From contig NC_019738.1 in NCBI RefSeq assembly GCF_000317515.1, positions 3,436,001-3,500,000 of the forward strand: DNA of 64,000 nt, read 5' to 3'. Both the position numbers and the translations under genes were made by a program. Below, one piece after another: positions 18,750-28,141 of the stretch (its first letter is position 1; every line of letters begins with the position of its first letter). Origin of the DNA: Allocoleopsis franciscana PCC 7113. Lineage in GTDB: Bacteria > Cyanobacteriota > Cyanobacteriia > Cyanobacteriales > Coleofasciculaceae. The notes below the pieces were generated by a model, which was not told the DNA's origin, ran no database searches, and saw nothing but the letters and a program-made list of their open reading frames with translations.

Positions 18750-18952
18750 TGCGGCTAATCAACAATTTGACGAAACAAGATTATGAAGTATGAAGGATAA
18801 ATTTCTGGTAGAAGCAGGAGTTCGTCCCGCTTGGAAGAAAGCCCCTGGCAGGCGACCCGATCTATTTCAGCCTGATTCGCCTCTTTTAGGTGACCCTGAG
18901 TCTGGGCGCGAGGGCCAGAAAGCCTTGCCTAGACCCAATAGGATGGCGTCTC

Positions 18953-19372
18953 TTAATAATGTTTCACGAGCAATAAACAGTTGCGGTTGTCATCCGTGCG
19001 CGTATAACTGAGCTGGTCGGCAATTTGTTGTAAAATTGCCAGCCCACGCCCACCCCCAGCGCTAGCATCTATCTTATGCTCGTGAGCCTGGAGCCACTGT
19101 TCTAAATCAAACGGCGGCCCATGATCCCAGATTCGCAGTTCTAAATGTTGGGGGAATATAGTAACTTCAAGATCTACGGATATATTGGTCGGGAGACCTT
19201 TGTGAGCATGACGGACGGCGTTGGTGAACCCCTCGGCTAAGGCTAATTGGCACTGTAACCAAACTTTTTTGGGGATAGAAGGTCGGTTAAGTTGGTCAAA
19301 CCACAACAAAACCTCTTCTAATACCTTGAGGTCACTCTTTACTTGCTTGCTAGATTGGTGAAAGTCTTTCAA
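18953..19372 (-). CDS. RsbW-like anti-sigma HATPase
   Basis: GHKL-fold ATP-binding protein of 139 residues, of the RsbW/SpoIIAB anti-sigma kinase group. The N-box is ALAEGFTNAVRHAH, the G1 region is IWDHGPP, and the glycine-rich lid is GGGRGLAIL. It would bind and inhibit a partner protein and phosphorylate a STAS antagonist. A phosphatase (19611-20750) and a STAS protein (20781-21107) lie next door, completing a partner-switching set. No sigma factor gene is visible, so the output target is unknown. Confidence 0.8.
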   Translation of the reverse strand: MKDFHQSSKQVKSDLKVLEEVLLWFDQLNRPSIPKKVWLQCQLALAEGFTNAVRHAHKGLPTNISVDLEVTIFPQHLELRIWDHGPPFDLEQWLQAHEHKIDASAGGGRGLAILQQIADQLSYTRTDDNRNCLLLVKHY

Positions 19373-19610
19373 TTGCTCAAAGCCTTTTAAATCAACAACA
19401 CTTTCATCGTGGTTGTCAAGATGCCGATACTCCCTGTTGAAAAATCTAGTCTAGCCTGGATTTAACCCATGCTCTACCATTGATTAACTTGCTGTGCAGT
19501 TTTATCTGACTTTCTCATTAGACTACACTCGAACTGAACCTAGTAATTATCGACCTTCTAAATCTGTGCATCTGCAATCTTCTAAGCATGACTTGTAGTA
19601 CCTCGATGCC

Positions 19611-20750
19611 ATGAACCAAATTTTGATTATTGATGACGATCCGGCGATTCAAATCTTGCTGAAGCGGACACTGCACAGCCAAGGTTACGAGGTTTCAGTT
19701 GCCAGTAACGGTGAAGACGGTCTAGTACTGGCACGCAAGCTACGTCCGGGACTTGTCCTTTGTGACTGGAATATGCCAAAGATGAACGGACTACAGGTCT
19801 GTCGCCAAGTTAAGGCAACACCTGACCTTTCAACGACTATCTTCATTTTGCTGACATCTCGAAATGCACTTGAGGATCGGGTTGAAGGGCTGGATGCGGG
19901 CGCGGATGACTTTTTGACCAAGCCAGTGGAAATGGCTGAATTGAAGGCACGAGTCCGGGCCGGATTGAGGTTACATGAAGCTAACCGCGACTTGCAACAT
20001 CAGAAGCAGTTGTTGGAGGAAGAATTAGCCGAAGCGGCTGAATATGTGAGTTCGATTCTGCCCGAGCGACTGACAGAGCCACCTGTAACAATCGATGCTC
20101 GCTTTATTCCTTCTCGGCAACTGGGAGGTGATGGCTTTGATTATTATTGGCTCGATTCAGAGCATTTAGCCGTTTATCTTTTGGACGCCTCTGGACATGG
20201 TTTACGAGCTGCCTTACCGACGCTTCAAGTTTTGAATCTTCTCAGGTCGCGAGCGCTTCCTAAAATTAATTACTATCAACCCAGCGATGTTTTACGAGGA
20301 CTGAACGAAACCTTCCAGATGACCCACAAGAATGATAAGTACTTTACCATCTGGTACGCGGTCTATAACCGAGTCAAGCGTCAACTGGTTTACTCCAGTG
20401 CAGGACACCCACCTGCCCTATTGCTTTCTGGAAGGTCAGATTCGTTCATCCAGGTGCAACGCTTGAAGACTCCAAGCTTACCTGCTGGGATGTTCCCTGA
20501 TGCCGATTATATTGATGAATGCTGTGAAATCGTCGAACCCAGCACCCTGTATATTTTCAGCGATGGGATCTACGAGATTAACCAATCAGACGGCACCATC
20601 TGGGGACTTGATCCGTTCGTCCAGCTTCTGACGGAATGTAGGAGTAAAAATACTCGTGACTTAGATCAGATTTTGGAGGCTATTAAAGCCGTGAACCCCA
20701 AAGACTATTTTGATGATGATTTGTCTTTACTGGAAATCAACTTCGATTAA
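19611..20750 (+). CDS. Response regulator with PP2C/SpoIIE phosphatase domain
   Basis: Two-domain protein of 379 residues. The N-terminal receiver domain has the phospho-acceptor in LVLCDWNMPKMNG, Thr/Ser in LLTSRN and the conserved Lys in LTKPVEM. A coiled linker (HQKQLLEEELAEAAEYVSS) joins it to a PPM phosphatase domain with GGDGFDYYWL, DASGHGLRAALP and FSDGIYE metal-site motifs. By analogy with RsbU/RsbP it dephosphorylates the STAS antagonist when the receiver is activated. It is divergent from the HATPase gene and convergent with the STAS gene. Confidence 0.88.
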   Translation: MNQILIIDDDPAIQILLKRTLHSQGYEVSVASNGEDGLVLARKLRPGLVLCDWNMPKMNGLQVCRQVKATPDLSTTIFILLTSRNALEDRVEGLDAGADDFLTKPVEMAELKARVRAGLRLHEANRDLQHQKQLLEEELAEAAEYVSSILPERLTEPPVTIDARFIPSRQLGGDGFDYYWLDSEHLAVYLLDASGHGLRAALPTLQVLNLLRSRALPKINYYQPSDVLRGLNETFQMTHKNDKYFTIWYAVYNRVKRQLVYSSAGHPPALLLSGRSDSFIQVQRLKTPSLPAGMFPDADYIDECCEIVEPSTLYIFSDGIYEINQSDGTIWGLDPFVQLLTECRSKNTRDLDQILEAIKAVNPKDYFDDDLSLLEINFD

Positions 20751-20780
20751 CACGGTCTTCAGGCAAGAGATTCTCTTGCC

Positions 20781-21107
20781 TTAGTGGGTAGAAACAATAG
20801 CGTTTTCAAATTCTTCTCGATTTGCAAAGATTTCAAAAACGCGATCCATGCTCGTTAGTTCAAATAACATTTTTATTTGCTCGTTAACCGAGCAAATAAA
20901 GAGCTTGCCACCAGCAGCCCGAACCGTTTTCAGCGCCAAAACTAGCGCCCCTAACCCTGAGCTGTCCATGAAAGTAACGTCTTGGAAATCAACCAACACC
21001 ATATCGACACCAGAATCCACCAGGTTAGCAATCTCTTGACGAAATTGACCGGCTTTAGTGCCGTCTAAGATTCCAGAGGGTTGAACAACTTTAACTACAG
21101 GATTCAT
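20781..21107 (-). CDS. STAS-domain anti-sigma factor antagonist
   Basis: Single STAS domain of 108 residues. The switch serine lies in FMDSSGLGALV, the canonical phosphorylation site of SpoIIAA/RsbV proteins. It is the expected substrate of the neighbouring HATPase kinase (18953-19372) and of the receiver-linked phosphatase (19611-20750). Its 3' end converges on the phosphatase gene with only 30 bases between. Confidence 0.88.
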   Translation of the reverse strand: MNPVVKVVQPSGILDGTKAGQFRQEIANLVDSGVDMVLVDFQDVTFMDSSGLGALVLALKTVRAAGGKLFICSVNEQIKMLFELTSMDRVFEIFANREEFENAIVSTH

Positions 21108-21540
21108 AGGCTATTGCAGACTTAATTAGTTACACAAAGAACCAGACTTTGCCAGTATAGCTGTGGCAAAGAGTTTCAGCCAGACTCTTGTGATCGATAG
21201 AACTATCAATCCAAGAGTAAGAGGCAGTAGCACCTGTCATCATTATCCGCTCTCTCTGAGCGAAGCGCTAGATAAACGCTTCCTCAGCAATTGCTGAGTT
21301 CTCTAGGGTTACCTTCTCTCAGGCGTCATACACCACGGGATTCTAAGATTTGCCCCCCACACTCAATGCTCGATCCTAGGCCATGCTCCTGTGGCAAAAA
21401 CCCTGAAAAATCTACTCCTAGAGCCTTCCCTATTCACTTGGGACTATCCCCCAATATCCTTCCTGTGATAGACTAGCGAACATTTTCATTTCTTTACAAT
21501 CAGGGAGTTATTGGATTTACTGTTTTGTAGAGCGTTATTC

Positions 21541-23235
21541 ATGCAATCTTACGATGTCGTTATTATCGGTGCGGGTCATAATGGACTGGTCTGTGCTGCC
21601 TACCTGCTAAAAGCGGGTTACAGTGTGTTACTTCTGGAAAAGCGTTCCGTCCCTGGCGGTGCAGCTACAACGGAAGAAGTCATGCCAGAAGAAGCCCCTG
21701 GTTTTAAGTTCAACCTCTGTGCCATTGACCACGAGTTTATTCACCTCGGCCCTGTTGTTGAAGAATTAGAACTAACCAAATACGGATTAGAATATCTATT
21801 CTGTGACCCCGTTGTCTTCTGCCCTCATCCCGACGGGAAGTATTTTTTGGGTCACAAGTCGGTTGAGAAGACTTGTGCGGAGATTGCCCGATATAGCGAT
21901 CGCGATGCTAAAAAATACGCTGAATTTATCGACTACTGGCAGCGCGTCACCAAAGCCATTACTCCCATGTTCAATGCGCCGCCTAAGTCGATTATCGATA
22001 TTGCAGGCAACTATGGCGCACAAAATATCAAAGATCTGCTCTCCGTCATCGGTGGCGTTGATAAAGCCCTGGACTTGGTTCGTAATATGCTAACCAGCCC
22101 AGAAGACCTACTCAACGAATGGTTTGATTCCGAGTTCCTCAAAGCCCCCCTAGCAAGACTCGCCGCAGAATTAGGAGCGCCTCCTTCCCAAAAAACCCTT
22201 GCCATTGGGGCGATGATGATGTCATTACGTCATAACCCTGGTATGGCTAGACCCCGTGGCGGGACAGGCGCACTGGTTAAAGCCTTATTAAATCTGGTTA
22301 AGAGTCAAGGTGGCGTTGTCTTGTGTGACCAGCACGTTGAGCAAGTTTTAGTGGATGACGGTCGTGCTGTCGGTGTCAGAGTGGGTGGAGGTCAAGAGTA
22401 CCGCGCTAACAAAGGTGTGATTTCTAATATTGACGCTCGACGCTTGTTCCTGCAAATGGTTGACCCGGCTGATGCCCACTCAGCCGATCCCAACCTACGA
22501 GATCGATTGGAACGACGTATTGTCAATAACAATGAAACCATTCTTAAAATTGACTGTGCCCTGTCGGAAGTGCCACGTTTTGAACGATTTGACCACAAAG
22601 ACGAGTACTTGATTGGCTCAGTGCTGATTGCTGACTCTGTGGCTCATGTAGAAGAAGCCCACTCCCTAGCAACGAGGGGAATTATTCCCGACTCTAATCC
22701 CTCAATGTACCTGGATGTCCCAACCGTATTAGACCCATCAATGGCTCCCGAAGGCAAGCATACGTTATGGATTGAGTTCTTCGCTCCTTACCAAATTGCT
22801 GGTGCTGAGGGGACAGGTTTGAAGGGTACAGGTTGGACGGATGAACTGAAAAACAAAGTGGCTGACCGCGTAATTGATAAATTGGCAGATTATGCGCCGA
22901 ATCTCAAAAATGCGATTATGGCTCGTCGTGTAGAAAGCCCAGCAGAATTAGGAGAGCGGTTGGGGGCATACAAAGGCAATTACTACCATGTGGACATGAC
23001 CCTCGATCAAATGGTCTTCTTCCGTCCCTTGCCGGAAATTGCTAACTACAAGACGCCGATTGAAGATCTTTATCTCACAGGTGCTGGGACTCATCCAGGC
23101 GGTTCGATCTCTGGGATGCCGGGACGTAACTGTGCTCGTGTGTTTCTCAATACTCAACAGCCAATTGCCCAAAAGCTGAAAGATGCTGGTAATACTGTTA
23201 AATCAGCAGTAGAGTCTGTATTCAAGATTACTTAA
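21541..23235 (+). CDS. crtO: CrtO-type beta-carotene ketolase
   Basis: FAD-dependent enzyme of the phytoene-desaturase superfamily (564 aa from the ATG at 21541). The dinucleotide-binding motif is VVIIGAGHNGLVCAAYL, followed by EKRSVPGGAATTEE, and the C-terminal FAD contact is GAGTHPGGSISGMPGRN. The stretches CAIDHEFIHLGPV and GLEYLFCDPVVFCP match the cyanobacterial CrtO subgroup, which adds 4-keto groups to beta-carotene to form echinenone and canthaxanthin in membranes. An upstream in-frame TTG at 21511 is possible but less likely. The next gene downstream is a saccharopine-dehydrogenase-like protein. Confidence 0.82.
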   Translation: MQSYDVVIIGAGHNGLVCAAYLLKAGYSVLLLEKRSVPGGAATTEEVMPEEAPGFKFNLCAIDHEFIHLGPVVEELELTKYGLEYLFCDPVVFCPHPDGKYFLGHKSVEKTCAEIARYSDRDAKKYAEFIDYWQRVTKAITPMFNAPPKSIIDIAGNYGAQNIKDLLSVIGGVDKALDLVRNMLTSPEDLLNEWFDSEFLKAPLARLAAELGAPPSQKTLAIGAMMMSLRHNPGMARPRGGTGALVKALLNLVKSQGGVVLCDQHVEQVLVDDGRAVGVRVGGGQEYRANKGVISNIDARRLFLQMVDPADAHSADPNLRDRLERRIVNNNETILKIDCALSEVPRFERFDHKDEYLIGSVLIADSVAHVEEAHSLATRGIIPDSNPSMYLDVPTVLDPSMAPEGKHTLWIEFFAPYQIAGAEGTGLKGTGWTDELKNKVADRVIDKLADYAPNLKNAIMARRVESPAELGERLGAYKGNYYHVDMTLDQMVFFRPLPEIANYKTPIEDLYLTGAGTHPGGSISGMPGRNCARVFLNTQQPIAQKLKDAGNTVKSAVESVFKIT

Positions 23236-23259
23236 GGAGTCTGGTCATCAGTACCCGTA

Positions 23260-23281
23260 GGGGCGCTCTAAGGGTGCGCCC
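23260..23281 (+). terminator. Hairpin after crtO
   Basis: GGGCGC and GCGCCC form a short stem 25 bases after the crtO stop. A weak T-rich tract follows at some distance (23301 onward). Plausible but not strong as an intrinsic terminator. Confidence 0.35.
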
Positions 23282-23511
23282 TTACTTAAGGTGACAGGGG
23301 TTTTTTCAAAAAGTTTATTATTCATTGGTCAAAATTTCCTGACTATTGATTAATGACTAATTTTATAGGTTCATCTAAGTTGCGTTCAAACATCTCCCCT
23401 AGGACGACTAACATCAACCTTTTTACAGAGAAGATGTCCTCCGAGCTAATGATGATTTGGACAAAGCAAAAGTGGTGAAATAAGGAACGCAATGTTACTG
23501 ATGCAGGAGCG

Positions 23512-24639
23512 ATGACAGACCAGCAGGTTTTAATTCTTGGAGGACAAGGCAGAATCGGCAGGAGTGTAGCGCAAGACCTTGTTGCAAATACTCAGGCCAA
23601 GATTACTGTGACAGGACGGACGTTGAAATCTGAAGCCTCTGTGCAGCGGCAGGAATCGCCGCAAATAGAGTTTTTGGCCTTGGATTTAGCAGATTATGAA
23701 GGGTTAGAAAAAGCGATCGCTTCTCATCAGCTTGTGATTCATTGTGCAGGGCCGTTTCTCTACCGGGATACGAGTGTCCTCAAAGCTTGCATCGAACAGG
23801 GTGTAAACTATTTAGATGTCAGTGATAGCCGCTCCTTCACTCGTAAAGCGCTAGCATTAGGGGATGCCGCTAAGGCAGGGGGCGTTACGGCGATTATTAA
23901 CACGGGCATCTTTCCCGGCATCTCTAATAGCATGGTGCGTCACGATGTCGAAAAACTCGATCAGGCGGAACAAATTCACCTCAGCTATGTGGTAGCGGGT
24001 TCCGGTGGTGCTGGGGTGACGGTCATGCGGACAACATTTCTGGGTTTACAAGAACCGTTTGAAGCTTGGATTGATAATCAATGGCAATCGGTGAAACCTT
24101 ATAGCGCACGCGAAACGGTTCAATTCCCGGAACCCTATGGTAAAGCAGGAGTTTACTGGTTTGATATGCCAGAAGCTTTTACACTCGTTGACTCCTTCCC
24201 TGTAAAAACAGTTATTACCAAGTTTGGCTCTATTCCCGACTTTTACAATCATCTCACTTGGATTGCCGCTCACATCTTTCCGCCCTCCTGGATCAAAAAT
24301 CCAGCGGGGATTGAGTTTTTGTCCCATGTCAGTCACCGCATGACGAGTGTGAGCGATCGCGTCAGTGGTATTGGTGTCGCCATTCGCTCTGAAGTTCGGG
24401 GTCAAAAAGATGGTCAACCGACCCTGATTTGCTCAACTTTGGTGCATGAAAATACAGCCGTGGCGGCGGGTGCCGGTACTGGTAGCATTGCCGAACTTAT
24501 GCTTGCTAATCAACTTAAGAAACCAGGTGTTTGGCCTGTTGAACAGGCTCTTCCGACTGAATTGTTTAAACAAACCATTCAAAGTCGGGGTCTCAAGCTT
24601 AATGTTGAGAGTACCGTAATACCTTCTCCTGTAGCCTAA
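23512..24639 (+). CDS. Saccharopine dehydrogenase-like NAD(P)-binding protein
   Basis: A 375-residue oxidoreductase-like protein. The Rossmann motif LILGGQGRIGRSVAQDL at the N-terminus and LVIHCAGPFLYRD followed by GVNYLDVSDSRSF match the saccharopine dehydrogenase NADP-binding domain family. No lysine-pathway partner is nearby, and many cyanobacterial members are unassigned. A GCAGGAGCG ribosome binding site lies just before the ATG. It follows crtO by about 275 bases with a hairpin between, so it is probably transcribed separately. Confidence 0.7.
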   Translation: MTDQQVLILGGQGRIGRSVAQDLVANTQAKITVTGRTLKSEASVQRQESPQIEFLALDLADYEGLEKAIASHQLVIHCAGPFLYRDTSVLKACIEQGVNYLDVSDSRSFTRKALALGDAAKAGGVTAIINTGIFPGISNSMVRHDVEKLDQAEQIHLSYVVAGSGGAGVTVMRTTFLGLQEPFEAWIDNQWQSVKPYSARETVQFPEPYGKAGVYWFDMPEAFTLVDSFPVKTVITKFGSIPDFYNHLTWIAAHIFPPSWIKNPAGIEFLSHVSHRMTSVSDRVSGIGVAIRSEVRGQKDGQPTLICSTLVHENTAVAAGAGTGSIAELMLANQLKKPGVWPVEQALPTELFKQTIQSRGLKLNVESTVIPSPVA

Positions 24640-25577
24640 TAAAGCCTCAGCCAAGAATATTCATACCAGAGGAGATACTCCCGAATTAGAGAGTAGTTAC
24701 GCACTACTCTCAGCCTTTCACCTTTTGAGAACAGAGGTCGATACACTATGGCTGGAGTTCCCCGTCTGTACAAGTGTTGTTTTTGAGACAGATTTTTTGA
24801 AATTGGTGGTTATTTAGCCGATCTTTTTTACTAAGCACTCCATCAAGCTACATAAACAATTTTTAGATTGTTTATGTTTACGAAACGATAAAAAATTAGA
24901 GTAAGAGTTACGTAACTGAAGATAAATATAGGTATTTTGAGGAAAATTTAGCGCTCCAACCCTCCGGATTTAATCAATAAGGGATGAAAAGGTTAGTAAA
25001 CAGGGTTTTCAGTAGGGAGCATCCCAAATATGCACGCTTTAAAGAAGGGTGACGATAGTTTATATCTAAATTCCCCCCTGCTCCCCCACCAACCGTATTT
25101 TTACAAAAACCGGATTTGCATTTTTCAGGGTCTCTATATAACACTCCAATCAGCGACGGCAGTAGAAATTTTTCTTTGTGAGAGATATTAATAAACCAAA
25201 TGCTTAGGTCAAGGTAGAGAGTCTATCAGTAATTTATCTAGAATTTCTTAATATCTCCAAAAGTAGGAATTTAGACCCTGCTTATCTATAGAAATACTTA
25301 GAATAAATTGCTGAAACTGAAGTAAATACTTGATAGGTATAATGCTTATGTGTTCAGTATCTATCAGGTTTTAAATACAAGCCCAAGGAAATAAACCAGG
25401 AACTTATCACAAAAGTTTTTTTACTTTTTTGGAAAAATTTTATGGTCAACTAAGACCAAAAGTTCTTCATCAAAAAAATACAAAAAAAATCCTGAAGTAG
25501 GCAGGAAGCACCTGTTTAAACTGTTAGAAAGGAAAAGTAAAAAAATTTCAATTCAGGCGGAAAACCAAAGGAAAATT
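24640..25577. other. Long regulatory/intergenic region before the globin gene
   Basis: About 940 bases without a gene. It holds a perfect 9-bp inverted repeat (ATAAACAAT at 24852-24860 with ATTGTTTAT at 24867-24875), a 12-base palindrome AGTTACGTAACT at 24906-24917, and a 56-bp dispersed repeat (25013-25068). The last 300 bases are AT-rich and should contain the promoter of the protoglobin cassette. Confidence 0.5.
25013..25068 (+). repeat. 56-bp dispersed repeat, copy 2
   Basis: Inverted copy of 8667-8722, 52 of 56 bases identical. It is non-coding and lies in the long gap before the protoglobin gene. Confidence 0.7.
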
Positions 25578-26132
25578 ATGAGCTTAAATTCCCATACCTT
25601 CATGACCACAATGGAAAAACGTGTGAATTTTACAAGTGAAGACAAAGCGCTTCTAAAATTTCATGCTGAATGGGGAAAAGCAATTGCGCCGACAATGGCA
25701 GATCATTTCTACGAATACTTAAGTCGCGATCCAGAAATGAATGCCATTATGAATGCCAAAGAGGGGCGTATTCATCGCTTGCGTGAAACCTTTATTCCCT
25801 GGTTTTATGAAATGTTTACAGGTATGGATGAATGGGGAAATGCCTATGCTGATCGTCGTTGGCGGATTGGCCTTGTGCATGTGCAAATTGGAATTGGTCC
25901 CCAACATGTTGTGCCAGCTATGGCAACGGTAGTGAATGAAGTTAGCAAACAACTGAAGGCGGATGGCAAGCCTGAAGAATTACGAGATGCTTTAGGACGA
26001 ATTTGTATGATTGATTTAGCCTTCATTGAGCAAGCTTACGTAGAAGTTAGTTCAGCTGCGGTACTCAAAGAAACTGGCTGGACTGAAGGTCTCTTCAGAC
26101 GTTTGATCGCAACAGGTGCCGGTTCAATGTAA
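25578..26132 (+). CDS. Protoglobin-family haem sensor protein
   Basis: Single-domain globin of the protoglobin/globin-coupled-sensor type (184 aa), with no fused output domain. The segment RIGLVHVQIGIGPQHVVPAM contains the likely proximal haem His in the family's F-helix (GLVHxxIG). Aromatic residues in the preceding FIPWFYEMF helix fit the distal pocket. An AAGGAAA ribosome binding site precedes the ATG. It is followed 73 bases later by a roadblock gene and then a small GTPase, so oxygen or another gas may be the input to that GTPase pair. Confidence 0.8.
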   Translation: MSLNSHTFMTTMEKRVNFTSEDKALLKFHAEWGKAIAPTMADHFYEYLSRDPEMNAIMNAKEGRIHRLRETFIPWFYEMFTGMDEWGNAYADRRWRIGLVHVQIGIGPQHVVPAMATVVNEVSKQLKADGKPEELRDALGRICMIDLAFIEQAYVEVSSAAVLKETGWTEGLFRRLIATGAGSM

Positions 26133-26205
26133 ATCCTTTGCGGTCAATTCAAGCACCAAACATCAACCCAATTCCATGATTTTAAATTAGAGCAGGAACA
26201 CAAGC

Positions 26206-26577
26206 ATGGCTATCAATTCTCAAAAATTGGGGAATATTCTCCAAAACTTTGTCTCCCAAACCTCTGATGTTCAGGGAGCAGCAATGGTCACTCCTGATGG
26301 TTTACCTCTGGCGTCAAGCTTACCCGGAGGGATGGATGATGAACGGGTTTCTGCAATGTCGGCTGCTATGCTCTCTTTGGGTGAGCGTATTGGCAAAGAA
26401 CTCGTCAGAGGTGATATTGATCGCATTTATGTAGAAGGAGACGAAGGCTTTAGTATTTTGACCAGTTGTGGTGAAGATGCGGTATTTCTTGTCCTCGCCA
26501 GCAAGGCGGCGAAGCAGGGAGTTTTGATGTTAGAAATTAAGCGTGCAGTTGCGGAACTAAAGCCAGCTTTGTCCTAA
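26206..26577 (+). CDS. Roadblock/LC7 (MglB-like) protein, copy 1
   Basis: A 123-residue roadblock/LC7 domain protein. Family marks are SDVQGAAMVTPDGLPLASSLP, the helix ERVSAMSAAMLSLGERIGKEL and the strand DRIYVEGDEGFSILT. MglB-type members are dimeric GTPase-activating partners of small Ras-like GTPases. It lies between the protoglobin and a GTPase gene. A second copy at 28757-29128 differs at only about 16 of 123 positions, so the cassette was duplicated recently or has been homogenised. Confidence 0.88.
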   Translation: MAINSQKLGNILQNFVSQTSDVQGAAMVTPDGLPLASSLPGGMDDERVSAMSAAMLSLGERIGKELVRGDIDRIYVEGDEGFSILTSCGEDAVFLVLASKAAKQGVLMLEIKRAVAELKPALS

Positions 26578-26600
26578 TTCAACTTCCTCTGAATAGTATC

Positions 26601-26638
26601 ATGCCTCCTGCTAATTTGAAGACTTGAGCAGGAGGTAT
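26601..26638 (+). promoter_or_regulatory. Conserved mRNA hairpin between roadblock and GTPase genes, copy 1
   Basis: ATGCCTCCTGCT pairs with AGCAGGAGGTAT (12-bp stem, one G-T wobble) around a 14-base loop, 23 bases after the roadblock stop. The 3' arm holds a Shine-Dalgarno-like AGGAGGT. A structure with the same position and a compensatory base-pair change follows the second roadblock gene (29156-29194). Possible attenuator, processing site or terminator without a T-run. Confidence 0.55.
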
Positions 26639-26731
26639 CATCTCACTTAAATCTAATCTTGGTGCGAGGTTCAAAAGTCTAGATAAGCTTTCAATCTTTA
26701 ATTTCAATTTTCTTTTGCGGAGCTAAATTCC

Positions 26732-27367
26732 ATGAAGACATTACGTTTAGTCGTAGCAGGAACACCAGGGGCAGGTAAGTCTACTTTTGTACGGACAATT
26801 AGTGATATTGAAGTGATAGACACAGACCGTAGCGCCACCGATAAAACTGCTCTATTAAAGCCAAAAACCACTGTAGCTTTCGACTATGGTCGATTCGTCT
26901 TTGGTTCCATTTTGGAAGTCCAAATTTACGGTACCCCTGGTCAATCTCGCTTTAATTTCATGTGGGATTTTTTGATTCAGAGAGCTCACACCTATATTCT
27001 CTTAGTCGCCGCGCATCGACCCAATGATTTCCACTATGCTCGTCAGATTCTCCTGTTTATGAATCAACGAGTACAGATTCCGATGCTCATTGGTATTACT
27101 CATAGCGATTGTCCAGGTGCCTGTACCACCGATGAGATTATGAATCGATTGGGCTTTATGAATGATAAAAATCGTCCACCAGTCTTGAACGTTAATCCTA
27201 CGGAGCGAGGCTCAGTCGTAGAAGCCGTCATGGGGTCGATGGCTCTGTTGGTGGCTCAACAGAATGTACCTCAATCAACAAACAAAGGAGAACCCAGCCC
27301 AGCGCCTCAGGCTAAAGCGAAGACTCCCTATCAATTCCCTCTGCCGAACTTCTCACGAGGTCGGTAA
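26732..27367 (+). CDS. Ras-like small GTPase (MglA/Gtr-type), copy 1
   Basis: A 211-residue small GTPase. The P-loop is GTPGAGKST, the switch II/G3 region is YGTPGQSRF, and the G4 position reads ITHSD. It belongs to the prokaryotic GTPases that pair with roadblock proteins, as in Myxococcus MglAB and the Streptomyces conservon operons. A proline-rich C-terminal tail (PSPAPQAKAKTPYQFPLP) is absent from the second copy at 29473-30042. Its gene follows globin and roadblock genes and a conserved hairpin. Confidence 0.87.
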   Translation: MKTLRLVVAGTPGAGKSTFVRTISDIEVIDTDRSATDKTALLKPKTTVAFDYGRFVFGSILEVQIYGTPGQSRFNFMWDFLIQRAHTYILLVAAHRPNDFHYARQILLFMNQRVQIPMLIGITHSDCPGACTTDEIMNRLGFMNDKNRPPVLNVNPTERGSVVEAVMGSMALLVAQQNVPQSTNKGEPSPAPQAKAKTPYQFPLPNFSRGR

Positions 27368-28141
27368 AAATCGATGAGCAAGTGGAAGGAAATGAGATAG
27401 CAGTCTCTACTTAACAGTACAAGAGGCAGTGTACTGTGCCCTAGGCGGCTGTAGACCTTATAACATTAACTTCACAGCACTCTGTTTTTTTCTCAAAAAC
27501 AGAAAAATCTGTTAATTTTAGGCTGCATTTAAAATTATCTAACCGACGAATATTGATTAATTATTTTCTGCTTTTAAAGCTTAACTAACCGTTGGGCTTT
27601 ATTTAATTGTAGATATCTATGAGTTAATTCATATAGAAATAAATATAAAACAACAAAAACCTTTTTTATGTTTACTTCATAAGAAATGCTTTTAAATTAA
27701 TGTTTATTTTAAATAAGACTACAGACATCAGTAAGATATTTTTGCTAAAACTGAATCAAGGAGATAGATTTCCCCTCACAGCTAAAGAAAAGTATAAACT
27801 TGAGTTTTTTTAGCTGCTCAGTCAATCTATCGAAAAAATATCTGGGTTGGCGAAGATAAGTTTTATCTAAGAATGCAGCTCAACTTAAATAATTAAGGAC
27901 TTAAAAAGCTGCATCAAGTTTTTCTGCTAACAGGGTATAAAGAACTACCTGATTCTGGCATAAAGACCCAAAATTTATACTGATTAAAGCCAGATTCGTC
28001 AGTAATTAATACTGTCTAGCAGATTAAATCAGGAGAAAGTACAACAGCAGGGTGTACACAGGAAATTACTAAGCGGACTAACTGTTTAAGCGCTTAGTAA
28101 TTTATTCAATCTGTTCACATCAAATACAGGCAATCAACATC
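27368..28141. other. AT-rich intergenic region between the two signalling cassettes
   Basis: About 770 bases with no supportable gene. A hairpin CTGTTTTT...AAAAACAG near 27482-27502, about 115 bases after the GTPase stop, may end the first transcript. The right part should carry the promoter for the V4R-like gene. Confidence 0.45.

Noticed and set aside
18790-19011. A 73-residue frame downstream of the second P450 gene
   Set aside because: Composition is Pro/Arg/Gly-rich and unprotein-like, and it overlaps the end of the HATPase gene on the other strand.
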